Assembly (NCBI GenBank): GCA_013127575.1
Contig: CP053418.1
Coordinates: 1,488,001 to 1,552,000 of the forward strand
From: Ramlibacter terrae
GTDB taxonomy: Bacteria > Pseudomonadota > Gammaproteobacteria > Burkholderiales > Burkholderiaceae_C
Direction of reading: 5' to 3'
Length of the DNA stretch: 64,000 bases
Shown: positions 31,717-42,708 of the stretch, piece by piece
How positions within the stretch are numbered: the first letter of the stretch is position 1
How the letters are laid out: every line of letters begins with the position of its first letter
The notes under the pieces: model-generated
The model's database searches: none
Seen by the model: only the letters and a program-made list of their open reading frames with translations
What the model was told of the DNA's origin: nothing
Made by a program: the position numbers and the translations under genes

Positions 31717-32341
31717 CTACGGAGCGTCGGCTTCCACCAGCGCCGCGTAGCGCCGGATCAACTGCGCGAGCGACTCGGCTTCGAGCTTGGCGAACAGGTT
31801 GGCGCGGTGCGTCTCCACGGTGCGCGGCGACAGTTCGAGCGCCCGGCCGATCTCCTTGTTGGTCAGGCCCGCCACGATCAGCGACAGCACCTCGCGCTCG
31901 CGCGGCGAGAGCTGGCCGTAGCGCTCGCGCGCGGCGCGGTCGGCCACGCCGTGTTCGCGCGACTGCACGTGGCGGCGCACGGCCTGCTGCAAGGCATCGA
32001 GCAGGACCTCGTCGTCGACCGGCTTCTCCAGAATTCGGCGGCGCCCGCCTTGAAGGCGCGCCGGCACATCTCCACCGTGCCGTGCCCGGTAAGCATCACC
32101 ACCGGCTGGTCGGCGCCCTGCTGCATGAGCGCATCGAGCACGGCCAGCCCGCTCATGCCGGCCATGCGCACGTCGAGCAGGATGGCCCCGATCTCCTGCC
32201 GCTGGAAGTCGCGCAGGAAGGCCTCCGGATCCCCCAGCCCTGCACGCGCAGCCCCACGGTGGAGACGAGCAGCGCCAGGCTGCTGCGCACCGCCTCGTCG
32301 TCGTCGACGATGTGGATCAGGGGCGAGAGCGGCGCGCTCAT
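31717..32341 (-). CDS. FixJ-family response regulator
   Basis: The receiver opens SPLIHIVDDDEAVRSSLALL. The phospho-acceptor Asp is in AILLDVRMAGMSGLAVLDAL and the Lys in EFLEKPVDDEVLLDAL. The C-terminal LuxR-type HTH is SPREREVLSLIVAGLTNKEI, then GRALELSPRTVETHRANL. Indels near 32030 and 32235 break it. Its ATG overlaps the stop of its kinase (ATGA). Targets are unknown. A typical NarL/FixJ length of about 208 residues. Confidence 0.88.
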
Positions 32342-33792
32342 GCCGGTGCCGCCAGCGGCAGGCGCAGCGTGAAGGCGGCGCCGCGCGGCTGGCGCGACGC
32401 GGCCGATAGCTCGCCGCCCATGCCGGCGGCCAGCGTCTCGCACAGGCTGAGGCCGAGGCCCGGCCGTTTGCGCGGGTGCTGAAGAAGGGCTCGAAGATGC
32501 GCGGCAGCACGTGGTCCGGAATGCCCGGGCCGTTGTCGTCGACGGTGAGCGTCCCTCGCCCGGACTCGGTCGCGAGGCGGATGGTCACGCTGCGGTCCTG
32601 CGGCGCCACGTCGTCGAGCGCCTGCAGTGCGTTCGTCAGCAGGTTGTGGATGATCTGCTCCAGCGCCACCGGCTCGGCCTGCACGGACACGGCCTGCGCG
32701 GCTTCGACCACCTGCGGCGACACGTTGCGCCGCGCGAACTCGGGCGCCAGCAGGTACAGCGCGTTGCGCACGGCGGTGTCCAGCTGCACGGGCTGCGTGG
32801 CGGCGCCCGGCTGCGGGCGGTCGACGGCGCGGCGCATCCGCTGCAGCACGTCGGAGGCGCGGCGGGCCTGCGCTTCCGCCTGCCGCATCGCACCGCGGGC
32901 GGTTTCCAGTTCCGGCGGATCGTCGTCGAGCAGCCGGCGCGCGGCTGGGTGTTGGCCAGCGTCGCCGTCAGCGGCTGGTTCAGTTCGTGCGCCATGCCGG
33001 CGGCCAGTTCGCCCAGCGTGTTCAGGCGCGCGACCTGGCCGAGCCGCAGCAGTTCTTCGGCGCGCCGGCGTTCGTCGCGCTGGCGGCGAAGCCACTGCAG
33101 CACCGCGATCGCCAACGCGGCGGCCAGCGACCATGCCGCCATCCGGCGCCACGGCAGTTCACCCCAGCCGACGGCGCGCTGCGCCACCACGTCGAAGGGC
33201 TGGCTCTCGGCGGCGAGATGCTTGTGGAATTCATAGCGCCACGGCCCCGACGCCGCGCCGCCCGGTTGCAGCACGTGGCTTTGCCCGGCGTGTTCGAGCG
33301 CGACGCGCACCGGGCTCTCCTTGGGAACCATCGGCCAGTCGGCCCGGGCACCACCTGCCGCAGGTCCAGCTGCAGCGCGAAGCTCGCGGGTTGCGCCGCC
33401 AGCAGGATGCGGTAGCGGCCGGCGGCGAGGTCCGCATCGAGGAGCACCGGCCGCCGCAATTGCAGCGAGCGGGCTTCGGCCTCGGTGGCGCCCGCAAGCG
33501 TCCACGCACCGCCGGCGTCGCGCCGCGCGACGGAGAGGATCTGCGGGTAGAGCGCGGCCAGCCGCTGCTCGGCGCCGGTTGCGGCGGCCGGCTGCAGCAG
33601 CGCGAGCGTGGCCAGCACGGCGTCGTGCTGCACGGCGCGCTGGCTCAGCAAGCGGTGGACGATCCGCGCATCGGTCTCGAAGCCGTCGCGGATCTGCGCC
33701 AGCTCGCGCTGCGCGAGGAGCGCGCAGCCGCCCGCAGTGAGGAGCGCCCACACCGCCAGCGCGGCGCCATGGCGGGAGAGCACTTTGCGCAT
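32338..33792 (-). CDS. Membrane sensor histidine kinase (DctB/FixL-like)
   Basis: Two membrane spans (ALAVWALLTAGGCALLAQ near the start and AAWSLAAALAIAVLQWL) enclose a periplasmic sensor of about 220 residues. The H box is LNTLGELAAGMAHELNQPLT, the N box IIHNLLTNALQALDD, G1 VDDNGPGIPDHVLPRIFEPF. Indels near 33345, 32941 and 32470 break it. NQPL after the His marks the FixL/DctB kinase class, which pairs with FixJ- or NtrC-type regulators; the partner overlaps downstream. Confidence 0.88.
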
Positions 33793-33832
33793 GCGCGGAT
33801 TCTTGCATGCGCGGCCGGGTCGGCCGCAGGGC

Positions 33833-35481
33833 TCAGGCCGCTTTGGCCTTGGCCTCCGGGGAACCGGTGCAGGGCGGCGACGACCGCCGCGCCTTCGCCG
33901 ATGGCGGCGCCGACGCGCTTGGTGGAACCCGCGCGCACGTCGCCCACGGCGAACACCCCCGGCAGGCTCGACTCCAGTTCGCCGCGTCCCGCGCCGCCGG
34001 TGACGACGAAGCCGGCCCGGTCCAGTTCCACGCCGCAGCCGGCCGGGAAGGCGGTCTCCGGCGAAGCGCCGATGAAGAGGAACAGGTTGCGCACCGGACG
34101 CCGCGTGACGGCGCCGCTGTCGCGGTCGCGCCAGGCGACGGTGGCGAGGTGGCCGGTGGCATCGCCGCCCACTTCCGCCAGCTCCTGCCGCGGCGAGACC
34201 GTGATGTTCGGCGCGGCCTCGATGCGGTCGATCAGGTAGCGCGACATCGTCGCGGCAGGCCCGCGCCGCGCACCAGCATCGTCACGCGCGCCGCGTGCGC
34301 CGCGAGGTACACCGCGGCCTGCCCGGCGGAGTTGCCGCCGCCGACCAGCACCACCTCTTCACCCTTGCACATGCGGGCCTCGATCGGCGAGGCCCAGTAC
34401 CAGACGCCGCGTCCTTCGAAGGCGGGCAGGTCGCGTGCGTCGGGCCGGTTGTAGCGGGCGCCGCTCGCGATCACGACGGCGCGCGCGTGCAGCCGCCGGC
34501 CCCCGAGCAGTTGGATCGCAGGCGTCGCGCCGGCCGCGCATTCCAGCGCCGTGACCTGCGCCGGCACCAGGATGCGCGCGCCGAACTTCTGCGCCTGCAC
34601 GTAGGCGCGGCCGGCCAGCGCCGGCCCGAGATGCCGGTGGGAAAGCCAGGTAGTTCTCGATGCGCGCGCTGGCGCCGGCCCGGCCGCCGTACGCGCGGCA
34701 ATCGAGCACCATCACCGACAGGCCTTCGCTGGCGGCGTACACGGCGGTCGCCAATCCGGCCGGTCCGGCGCCGACGATGGCGACGTCGAACAGCTGGTCC
34801 TCCTCGCCCGGGTCCAGCAGTCCGAGGCAGTGCGCGAGCTGGTGTTCGTCGGGATCGACCAGGATGCTGCCGTCGGGGCACACCGCCAGCACCTCGTGCG
34901 GGCGGTTCGCGTACTGCGCCGCGAGCGTGCATGCGCCCACGTCGTCGTGCGGCCCGACCACGTGGTACGGCTCGCCGTTGCGGCGCAGGAAGTTCTCCAG
35001 CCGGACCAGCAGCGGGGCCTGCGCATCGCCGATCAGCACGGCGCCCGCCGCGCCGCGCTCGATCAGGGCGACGCGGCGCAGGATCAGGGCGCGCGTGATG
35101 CGTTCGCCGAGATCGGCTTCGGCCGTGATCAGCGCGCGCAACTGCGCCGGCGGCACGAGCAGGGCTTCGACCGGCTCCTCGGCGACGGCATCGACGAGCG
35201 AAGGCGCGCCCGAGAGCTGCCCCACCTCCGCGAGGAACGCGCCCGCGCCTTCGCGGATGATGGGAACCACATGCCCGAGGCCGTCGCGCTGGCTGATGTT
35301 CACGATGCCGCGCAGCACGATGAACATGCCGGGCCCGGCTTCGCCGGCGCGGGCGAGGTACTCGCCGGCAGCGAAGTTGCGGGGCGTGCCGAAGCGGCCG
35401 GCGCGCGCCAGGTCGGCTTCGTCGAGGACGGGGAACATCTGGTCGCGCCGGCCGGCCGGGGAATCAGGGGGAGGGTTGCCA
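33833..35481 (-). CDS. Cyclic nucleotide-binding domain fused to a TrxB-like FAD oxidoreductase
   Basis: The N-terminal cNMP domain (GEYLARAGEAGPGMFIVLRG, FLAEVGQLSGAPSLVDAVA) is followed by a linker and then an FAD domain (FDVAIVGAGPAGLATAVYAA, YGGRAGASARIENYLAFP). The NAD(P) loop is EEVVLVGGGNSAGQAAVYLA, and the final FAD site is PGVFAVGDVRAGSTKRVGAA. The redox CxxC expected in thioredoxin reductase is replaced by WASP in GVWYWASPIEARMCKG, so another electron acceptor must be used. Indels near 34630, 34258 and 33855 break it. Start chosen at 35481 (MATLPLIP); a later Met at 35438 is possible. Confidence 0.8.
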
Positions 35482-35600
35482 TGCGGGCGAGCCTGCCGGG
35501 TCTTCCAGCGAGCGTCAAGCCGCGAGGCCCCGGCGGAAAGTGCGCTGTAAGAATCGGGCGGAGAAGATGGCCGCTTCTCAACGATTCCGAAGAGCATCGC

Positions 35601-36401
35601 ATGGCCCATTCCCTCTCCGCGCTCACGCGCAATTCGATCGGGGTCCGGTGCGTCGCACTCGCCTTCGCACTGGTCGTCGCGGCCTCCACCGCCACCGCCC
35701 AGCCAGCAGCCGGCAGCACGGACCGGGGACTGGGCATCGGCGTGCTCTCCAAACAAGATGCCTACCGGGGGATCCGGCGGGAAGCCAAGGCCGTGCCCCT
35801 GCTTCGCTTCGAGAACGAGTATGTGGAGTTCTCGGGCCTCGGTCTCGAGGTGAAGCTGCCCGGGCTCCAGCTCGGCGAAGGCAGCCGGCTCAAGTTCGGC
35901 CTCGTGGGCGAGGCCGAACTGAGTGGCTATGAAGCGAAGGACGCACCGGTCCTTGCAGGCATGGCCGAGCGGAAGGGCACGCTGTGGGTCGGCGCCAAGG
36001 CGACGTGGGAGAATCGATTCGTGGATCTCAGCGCGGAGTGGGCCGCCGACGCGTCCGGCCACAGCAAGGGCCGAAGGTTCAGCCCGGGGGTCGCGAAGGA
36101 GTGGCACGGGAGGGAACACCCTGCTCGTCCCCTACGCGGCTGCGAACTGGCTGGACAAGAACTACGTGGACTACTACTACGGTGTCGGAGCCGCCGAGGC
36201 CACCGCGGCACGCACGGCCTACGTCGGCCAAGGCGGGGTCAACGTCGACATCGGTCTGCGCGCCGTCCATCGCTTCGAGCAGCACCATTCGCTGCTGCTC
36301 GATGTCGGCGTGACACGCCTGGCCGGCAGATCAAAGCCAGCCCGATCGTCGGCCGGTCCAGCACGAACCAGGTGATCGTGGGCTACATGTACAGCTTCTG
36401 A
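35601..36401 (+). CDS. MipA/OmpV-family outer-membrane protein
   Basis: It has a signal peptide ending in TATAQPA. The mature protein is a beta-barrel pattern: GLGIGVLSKQDAYRGIRREA, PLLRFENEYVEFSGLGLEVK, VPYAAANWLDKNYVDYYYGV, ending IVGYMYSF with terminal Phe, as required for Bam insertion. Indels near 36110 and 36330 break it. The stop overlaps the ATG of the response regulator, so this gene begins the regulator-kinase-arn transcription unit. MipA-like genes often sit beside envelope two-component systems. Confidence 0.85.
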   Translation: MAHSLSALTRNSIGVRCVALAFALVVAASTATAQPAAGSTDRGLGIGVLSKQDAYRGIRREAKAVPLLRFENEYVEFSGLGLEVKLPGLQLGEGSRLKFGLVGEAELSGYEAKDAPVLAGMAERKGTLWVGAKATWENRFVDLSAEWAADASGHSKGRRFSPGVAKEWHGREHPARPLRGCELAGQELRGLLLRCRSRRGHRGTHGLRRPRRGQRRHRSARRPSLRAAPFAAARCRRDTPGRQIKASPIVGRSSTNQVIVGYMYSF

Positions 36402-37088
36402 TGAACAGGATCCTGCTGGTCGAGGACCATGAGCGGCTGGCCCAGCTCGTGAGCAACGGGCTGGGCGCCGCGGGCATCGCCGTCGACGCCGTGCAGCGCA
36501 TGGACGCTGCACGGTACGCGCTCCAACAGGTGTCCTATGGGGCGCTCGTCCCTGGACCGCGGTCTTCCGGACGGCGAGGGGATGACGCTGTTGAAGCGGC
36601 TGCGTGCTTCCGACACGGGCATCCCCTGCCTGATCCTGTCGGCGCGGGATGCGCTCAGCGACCGGGTCGAAGGGCTGGACGCGGGTGCGGACGACTACCT
36701 TCCCAAACCTTTTGCGATGGACGAACTGGTGGCGCGCGTCCGATCCCTGCTGCGCCGGCCGGCCGACAGCGTGCCGACGGAGCCGAGGCACGGCGACCTG
36801 CAGCTGCGCCCCGCCCGGGGCATGCTCCACTGCGGCGACGAGTGCGTCTCGCTGGCGGCGTCGGAGATGCAGATCATGCTGCTGCTGGTGCGAAACGGGG
36901 GCGACACCGTGCGTGGTGCGGCGCTGGAAGCCGCGGGCTGGGGCTTCAGCAAGGCGGTGACACCCAACGCCTTGGCGGTGGTGCTGCACCGGCTCCGCCG
37001 AAAACTGGGCGCGATCGGTTCGCGCCAGAAGATCATCAACGTGAGGGGCCTCGGCTATGCGCTTCGACAAAGTGACATGGCTTCATAG
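36401..37088 (+). CDS. OmpR-family response regulator (PmrA/QseB-like)
   Basis: The receiver opens MNRILLVEDHERLAQLVSNG. After an indel near 36545 the phospho-acceptor is in LDRGLPDGEGMTLLKRLRAS and the Lys in DDYLPKPFAMDELVARVRSL. The winged-helix output shows GDTVRGAALEAAGWGFSKAV and KIINVRGLGYALRQSD. About 229 residues. It lies directly before a kinase (32 bp overlap) and an arn operon, so control of lipid A modification is the likely job, as for PmrA; this is inference from position. Confidence 0.88.
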
Positions 37089-38461
37089 CCTCAGCGCCAA
37101 GATCCTGCTCGCGTACGTCGTCGGCACGGTCCTGAGCATCGTGTTGATCGTGGCGACCGCCGTCGCGATCGTCTACTACCAGGGCGACGCCATCTCCGGC
37201 TTCGATGTCGCCGACACCACAAAGTCCTTCGCGGAGGATCTCAGGTTCGACAAGGACGGCAAGCCTTTCGGCCTGCTCGGAGGGGACTCGGACCAGGATG
37301 CCACGTCCGACATCGACGATCGCAACCTCAGGGGCCTGTACCAGAGCCTGAAAGGCGAGGCTGCCTACCGGGTCTGGACGCGTCCGGCACCGTGGTCCTG
37401 TCTTCGGCGGCGGGTGTCACGATCTGGCCGGAGTCGGGCGCCGCGCGCATGCTGCAGCCGGGTCGTTTCGAGTTCGAGCACGAGGGCGTCGCCATGGTCG
37501 CCGCCACCGAGGCCGTGCAGCGGGAGGGACGAACCTGGTACGTGCAGTTCGCGGTCAGCAAACGCTTCCTCCACCACGGCGTACGAGGCTTTCGTGCTGC
37601 CGTTCACGGTGGCCGGCGTCACCCTGTTCAGCCTGGTGCTGCTCTTCGTCTTCGGTCCGTGTGTCTACTTCGCGCTGAAGTACGCGCTCAAGCCGGTGCG
37701 CGCGATCTCGGACGCAGCCGCCGACATCTCTCCCCGTTCGTTGCATGCCCGTCTGCCGACGCAAGGCGTACCCACGGAGATCTCTCCCCGGTGGACGGCT
37801 TCAACCGGGTCTGGAGCGCGTGGAACAGGGCTACCGCGTCCAGCAGGATTTCGGCGACGGCGGCCCACGAGCTGAAGACACCGCTCGCGCTGGTCCGCGC
37901 ACAGGTCGAACTGAGTCTCGCGTCCGCCGAACGCGAAATGCTGCTCTGCGACGTCGAGCACATGAGCCGGCAGGTGCAGCAACTGCTGCACTGGCGGCGG
38001 AGGCCAGCGAAGCGCAGAACTACCGGCCCATTGCCGTCGACATGCACGAGGCAGTGCGCCAATCGGCCGACTTCCTGCAGCGCATGGCGGACGCCGCGGG
38101 TGTCCGTCTCGAACTGCCCGGGCAGGGCCAGAGCGTCATCTGGATGGCCGACCGCGGCGCGCTGTTCACGTTGCTGAAGAACCTGCTGGAGAACGCGATC
38201 CAGCATGCGCCTCCCGGCACGGCCGTGCGAGCGGAAGCCGATGCGTCTTCCATTTCCATTCGCGATTGGGGACCGGGGGTGCCGCCCGACCAGATGGCGA
38301 ACATCTTCGCCCGCTTCTGGCGCGGTCCGCATCGCCGTGACCAAGGGGCGGGGCTGGGCATGGCGATCTGCCGGGAGATCGCGCAAGCGCACGGATGGAC
38401 CACGGCGGCAAGCGGGGCACAACCCGGGCTTCGTGTCGTTTTGACGAGGCCAGTGACGTAG
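37057..38461 (+). CDS. Membrane sensor histidine kinase (PmrB-like)
   Basis: Two spans (ILLAYVVGTVLSIVLIVATA and FTVAGVTLFSLVLLFVFG) flank a periplasmic sensor with an acidic stretch (GGDSDQDATSDIDDRN), which could bind divalent metal or cationic peptide. Then HAMP-like ALKPVRAISDAAADIS, the H box ATAAHELKTPLALVRAQVEL, the N box LLKNLLENAIQHAPPG, and DWGPGVPPDQMANIFARFWR. Indels near 37378, 37575, 37790, 37855 and 38000 break it. It overlaps the regulator by 32 bp. Confidence 0.87.
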
Positions 38462-38484
38462 CAGCGCAGGCGCCGGCGGAAAGA

Positions 38485-38530
38485 GTTCGGAAAGACAAGG
38501 GACAACAGAATCGTCCGGAGTCTTCCGAAC
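38485..38530 (+). promoter_or_regulatory. Inverted repeat in the arnT leader
   Basis: The arms GTTCGGAAAGAC (38485-38496) and GTCTTCCGAAC (38520-38530) pair with one bulge around a 23-base loop, ending four bases before the arnT ATG. It could block the ribosome site or mark a regulator target. Confidence 0.4.
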
Positions 38531-38534
38531 CGAC

Positions 38535-40218
38535 ATGTACATCCCGCCCATCCCGTTCCCGCCGGATTCGATCCGACCTGTTCCTGCCCGCGTCTCGGGG
38601 TTGGTCATCGGCGTGGTGTTTCTCCTGTTCGTGGGTGTGTGGTTCGGCAGCCCGGGCATTCGCTCGCTGATCCACTCCGATGAGGGTCGCTACGCGGCGC
38701 TGGCGCTGGAGATGGCGAGAAGCGGCGACTGGATCACGCCCCGCCTGAACGGGTTCCTGTACTTCGAGAAGCCCGCGTTCCAGTACTGGATGGGCGCGCT
38801 GAGTTTCCGGGCGTTCGGCATCAGCGAGTTCTCGGCGCGGCTTTGGCCGGGGGTGGCGGGCTTCCTGACCGTCGCCTCAGTGGGCTACACCGCGCATCGC
38901 CTGTGGGGCGCAGAGAGCGGCCTTCGCGCGCTGGCCATCTGCGGTTCCACCACGGATCGTCGGCAACAGCCACTTCCTGACGCTCGACGCCGGGCTGACG
39001 CTGTTCCTGACGCTCGTGCTGTGTGCCGTGCTGCTGGCCGAATGCAGCGATGCCGACCCATCGGCTCGCCGCCGCTGGATCTGGGCCGCATGGGCCGCCA
39101 TGGCAGGCGCTGTGCTGAGCAAGGGGCTGGTGGGCGTCGTCATTCCCGGCTGCGTCCTTCTGCTGGTGAGTGCCCGGCGTCGTGACCCGGGCTTGTGTGG
39201 CGCCGCATGCACTGGTGTCGGGCGCGCTGATCTTCCCGGCGCTCACGTTGCCCTGGTTCGTACTGGTGTCGCTGCGCAACCCCGGGTTCGCCGAGTTCTT
39301 CTTCATCCACGAACACTTCGCCGGTACCTGACCAACGTGCACAGGCGCGAAGGCGCCTGGTGGTACTACGTGCCGCTGCTCTCGGCGGGGTTCCTGCCAT
39401 GGACGAGCGCGTTGCCGTGGCTGGTGCGCAGCGCCAAGCCGGACGCCGGAGCCAACGACCTCACGGCGCGCCGCATGCTCGTCGCATGGTGCTGGTTCGT
39501 GCTGGTGTTCTTCAGCGTGTCCGGCTCCAAGCTGCCTTCGTACATCCTGCCGATGTTCCCGGGGTTGGCGCTGCTGCTCACCCAGCGGCTGCGCCATGCG
39601 GACAGCGCCGCCGTGCGTTGGCACGTGCTGCTGCCCACGCTGTTCTGGTTCGGTGTCCTGGTCGTTTCGACGCAGATCCACCGCCTGCCGCTCGGCGAAA
39701 CGCCGGGTGAAGTCCTGGAGGTTCTTGCGGCGCAGTTGCGCATCGCCGCAGGGTTGTACCTGGCCGGTGCCGCTGTCGCATGGTGGGAGCTGAGGCGACG
39801 GCGGCTGACGGCGGCACTGGTCAGCATCGCCATGGGGCATTTCCTCGCGACGACGGCCGCGATGCTGGCCCACGACGCCTACGGCCAGCTCAAAAGTGCC
39901 GCGCCATTCGCCGAGGCTCTGTTGGGTTCGATCGACAAGGACACGCCGGTGTTCGCGGTGAGGCGCTACGACCAGACGCTGCCCTACTACCTCCAGCGGA
40001 ACGTGGTGCTGGTGGACTATGTCGACGAGTTCGCGTTCGGCCAGCGGCAAGAGCCCGGCAAGGCCATCCCGTCGCTGGAGGACTTCGCCGTGCGTTGGCG
40101 CTCGGCGCCGCGGGCCGCCGCCTACATGGGCCACGACACCTGGCGCGAACTGGATCGCGCCGGCCTGCCCATGCGGGTGCTCTACCGGGACCCGCGGCTG
40201 GTCGTCACGAAGCCATGA
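38535..40218 (+). CDS. arnT: ArnT-like lipid A aminoarabinose transferase
   Basis: A large GT-C membrane transferase. The first loop has SDEGRYAALALEMARSGDWI, with the conserved acidic motif, then TPRLNGFLYFEKPAFQYWMG. Many membrane spans follow, e.g. YVPLLSAGFLPWTSALPWLV and SGSKLPSYILPMFPGLALLL. Indels near 38952, 39182 and 39320 break it. Restored length is about 560 residues. It moves L-Ara4N (or a similar sugar) from undecaprenyl phosphate to lipid A at the periplasmic face. Its stop overlaps the next gene (ATGA). Confidence 0.88.
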
Positions 40219-40603
40219 AGGGCGCCGATCTCCTGTGGATCCTTGGCGGCGTGCTGCTGAACGCCGGGGCCCAGCTGTTGCTGAAGGCCGGCGCTTCGAG
40301 CGCGGGCCCCATCTCCGTCACGGCGGGGCCGTCCTTGCTGTGGCGAACCGCCATGGGCTGGTCCAGCATCCGGCCATCCTCGGAGGACTGGCCTGCTACG
40401 CGATCAGCGTTCTCGCCTGGATCGTCGCCTTGTCGCGTGTCGAGGTCAGCATCGCCTATCCGATGCTGTCGATCGGGTATGTCGTGAACGCCTTGCTCGC
40501 GTGGTGGCTGTTCGGCGAGGACGTCGGTGTTCAACGGTGGCTGGGAATCCTCGTGATCCTCGGCGGTGTCGCGCTGGTGGCGCGCAGCGGGAGCACCCCA
40601 TGA
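40215..40603 (+). CDS. EmrE/ArnE-like small membrane protein
   Basis: A four-span protein of about 129 residues: MKGADLLWILGGVLLNAGAQ, LLLKAGASS, then VSIAYPMLSIGYVVNALLAW and WLFGEDVGVQRWLGILVILG. One indel near 40350. In enterobacteria ArnE and ArnF together flip undecaprenyl-phospho-L-Ara4N. Only one such subunit is present here, so it may act as a homodimer. Both ends overlap neighbours by four bases. Confidence 0.82.
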
Positions 40604-41730
40604 GCTCCATGCCCATGCTCCCCTTCACGCGCCCCTGCATCGACGAGCGCACGATCAGCGATGTCGCGGCCGTCCTGCGCTCGGGTTGGCTCACCACCGG
40701 CCCCGGGTGCGCGGAGCTGGAGGCCGCCCTGTCGACGCGCTTCGGCGGCCGTCCTGTGCGGCTCGTCAACTCCGGTACCGCATCGCTGGAATTGGCTTTG
40801 CGCTTGTGCGGCATCGGGGCGGGCGACGAGGTCATCACGACGCCCCTCAGCTGGGTCGCGACCGCCAACGTCGTGCTCGCGGTCGGCGCCACGCCGGTGT
40901 TCGTCGACGTGGACAGCCGCACCCGCAACATCGATCTCGATCGGGTCGAGGCCGCGATCACGCCCAGCACGCGGGCGGTGATGCCGGTCGACTGGCCGGC
41001 TTGCCGGTCGACCGCGACCACCTGTATGCGCTGGCCCGGCGGCACGGCCTGCGGGTGATCGAGGACGCGGCGCAATCCTTCGGGTCGCGATGGAACGGCC
41101 AGGAGATCGGCAGCATCGGTGACCTGGTGTCGTTCAGCTTCCACGCCAACAAGAACCTCACCACGGCGGAAGGCGGGTGCACGGTCCTGAACACCGCGGA
41201 GGAGGCGAAACGTTTCGAGAAGCTGCGCCTCCGGGGCGTGACCCGGCTGCCGGACGGAGGGCTCGAGGTCGAGGCCGGGGTTCCAAGGCCAACCTCACCG
41301 ACATCGCGGCTGCGATCGGCTGGGGCAGTTGCGGCACGTCGATGCCTTCCATGCACGCCGCCGCGAACTTGCACGCCGCTACTTCGAACGCTGGGACCGT
41401 ACGCTGGGCTTCGAACTGCCGCCGGCCGACCTCGAGAACCGGGGCAACTGGCACATGTTCCAGCCGCTGCTGCCGCAGGCACTGGCACCCCGGCGTGGCG
41501 CCTTCATCGAGCTGATGAAAGACCGGGGCATCGCGGTCGGCGTTCACTACCCCGCGATGCACTTGTTCTCCTTGTTCCGTGCGCGCGGGTATGCACGCGG
41601 CGCGTTCCCCGTGGCCGAGGACATCGGCGCGCGCACGGTCACGATGCCCCTGTTCCCTGCGATGACGGAGGCCGACGTGGATCGCGTGTGCGCGGCCGCC
41701 ACCTTCGCGGTCGATCGATGCCAGAAGTGA
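40600..41730 (+). CDS. arnB: UDP-4-amino-4-deoxy-L-arabinose aminotransferase
   Basis: A DegT/DnrJ-type PLP enzyme. The start region has LPFTRPCIDERTISDVAAVL and SGWLTTGPGCAELEAAL. PLP-binding parts are VRLVNSGTASLELALRLCG, VIEDAAQSFGSRWNG and the Lys motif FSFHANKNLTTAEGG. Indels near 41008 and 41327 (both repaired as CCTGG) and near 41285 break it. About 378 residues. It makes UDP-L-Ara4N from the 4-keto sugar formed by the ArnA dehydrogenase gene downstream. Confidence 0.92.
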
Positions 41731-42708
41731 TCCCCTTGAACAAGCCCTTGCCCGTGCCGGCTGCGGCAGCAGACGCCGCACCCGTCCTGAGCATCGTCAT
41801 TCCCGTCTACAACGAGGAAGCCGGGCTGGCCGCGCTCCATGCACGGCTCTACCCCGCGCTCGACGCGCTGAACGTCTCCTACGAGGTCGTGTTCATCGAT
41901 GACGGCAGCCGGGACCGATCGAAGGCGCTGCTGGCCGAGCAGTTCGAACAACGGCCCGATGTCACGCGCGTGATCCTCTTCGATGGCAACTTCGGGCAGC
42001 ACCACGCCATCCTGGCGGGATTCGCCCATTGCCGCGGCGAGCGCATTGTCACGATGGACGCGGACCTGCAGAACCCGCCCGAAGACATCCGCTTGCTCCC
42101 GGAGGCGATGGACGGGGTTACGACTGCGTCGGGTCCATCCGGCGAGAGCGGCAGGATTCCGCCTGGCGCCGCTGGGCGTCGCACGCGATGAACCGGATGC
42201 GGCACCGCCTCACCGGCATCGTCATGACCGACCAGGGCTGCATGCTGCGGGCCTACAGCCGAAGGGTGGTGCAGCTGGTCAACCAATGCAAGGAGATGAA
42301 CACCTTCATCCCGGCCTTGGCGTACCGCTTCTCGAGGAATCCAACCGAGGTGGTGGTCGGCCACGAAAGGCGCCACGCCGGCAAGTCGAAGTATTCGCTC
42401 TACAGCCTGATCCGGCTCAACTTCGACCTGGTCACCGGCTTCTCCGCCGTGCCGCTGCAGGCGTTCTCGATGCTGGGCATCGTGGTTTCGCTGCTCTCGG
42501 GCCTGCTGTTCCTGCTGCTGGCGGGGCGGCGCCGGTGCTCGGCGCGGAGGAGGGCGGCTTGTTCACCCTGTTCGCCCTGCTGTTCCTGCTGGTAGGCCTT
42601 GCCCTGTTCGGCGTCGGCCTGCTGGGCGAGTATGTCGGGCGCATCTACCGGAGGAGGTGCGCGCGCGGCCACGCTATGTGATCGAAGCGAATGGAGCGCG
42701 ACCTGTGA
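41718..42708 (+). CDS. arnC: Undecaprenyl-phosphate 4-deoxy-4-formamido-L-arabinose transferase
   Basis: A GT2 membrane glycosyltransferase. [40 protein letters not shown] and [15 protein letters not shown] form the nucleotide-sugar site. Two C-terminal membrane spans follow ([20 protein letters not shown] and [20 protein letters not shown]), then [20 protein letters not shown] after an indel near 42651. Other indels near 42117 and 42525. It overlaps arnB by 13 bp. Its stop is probably the TGA overlapping the GTG of the next gene. Confidence 0.9.
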
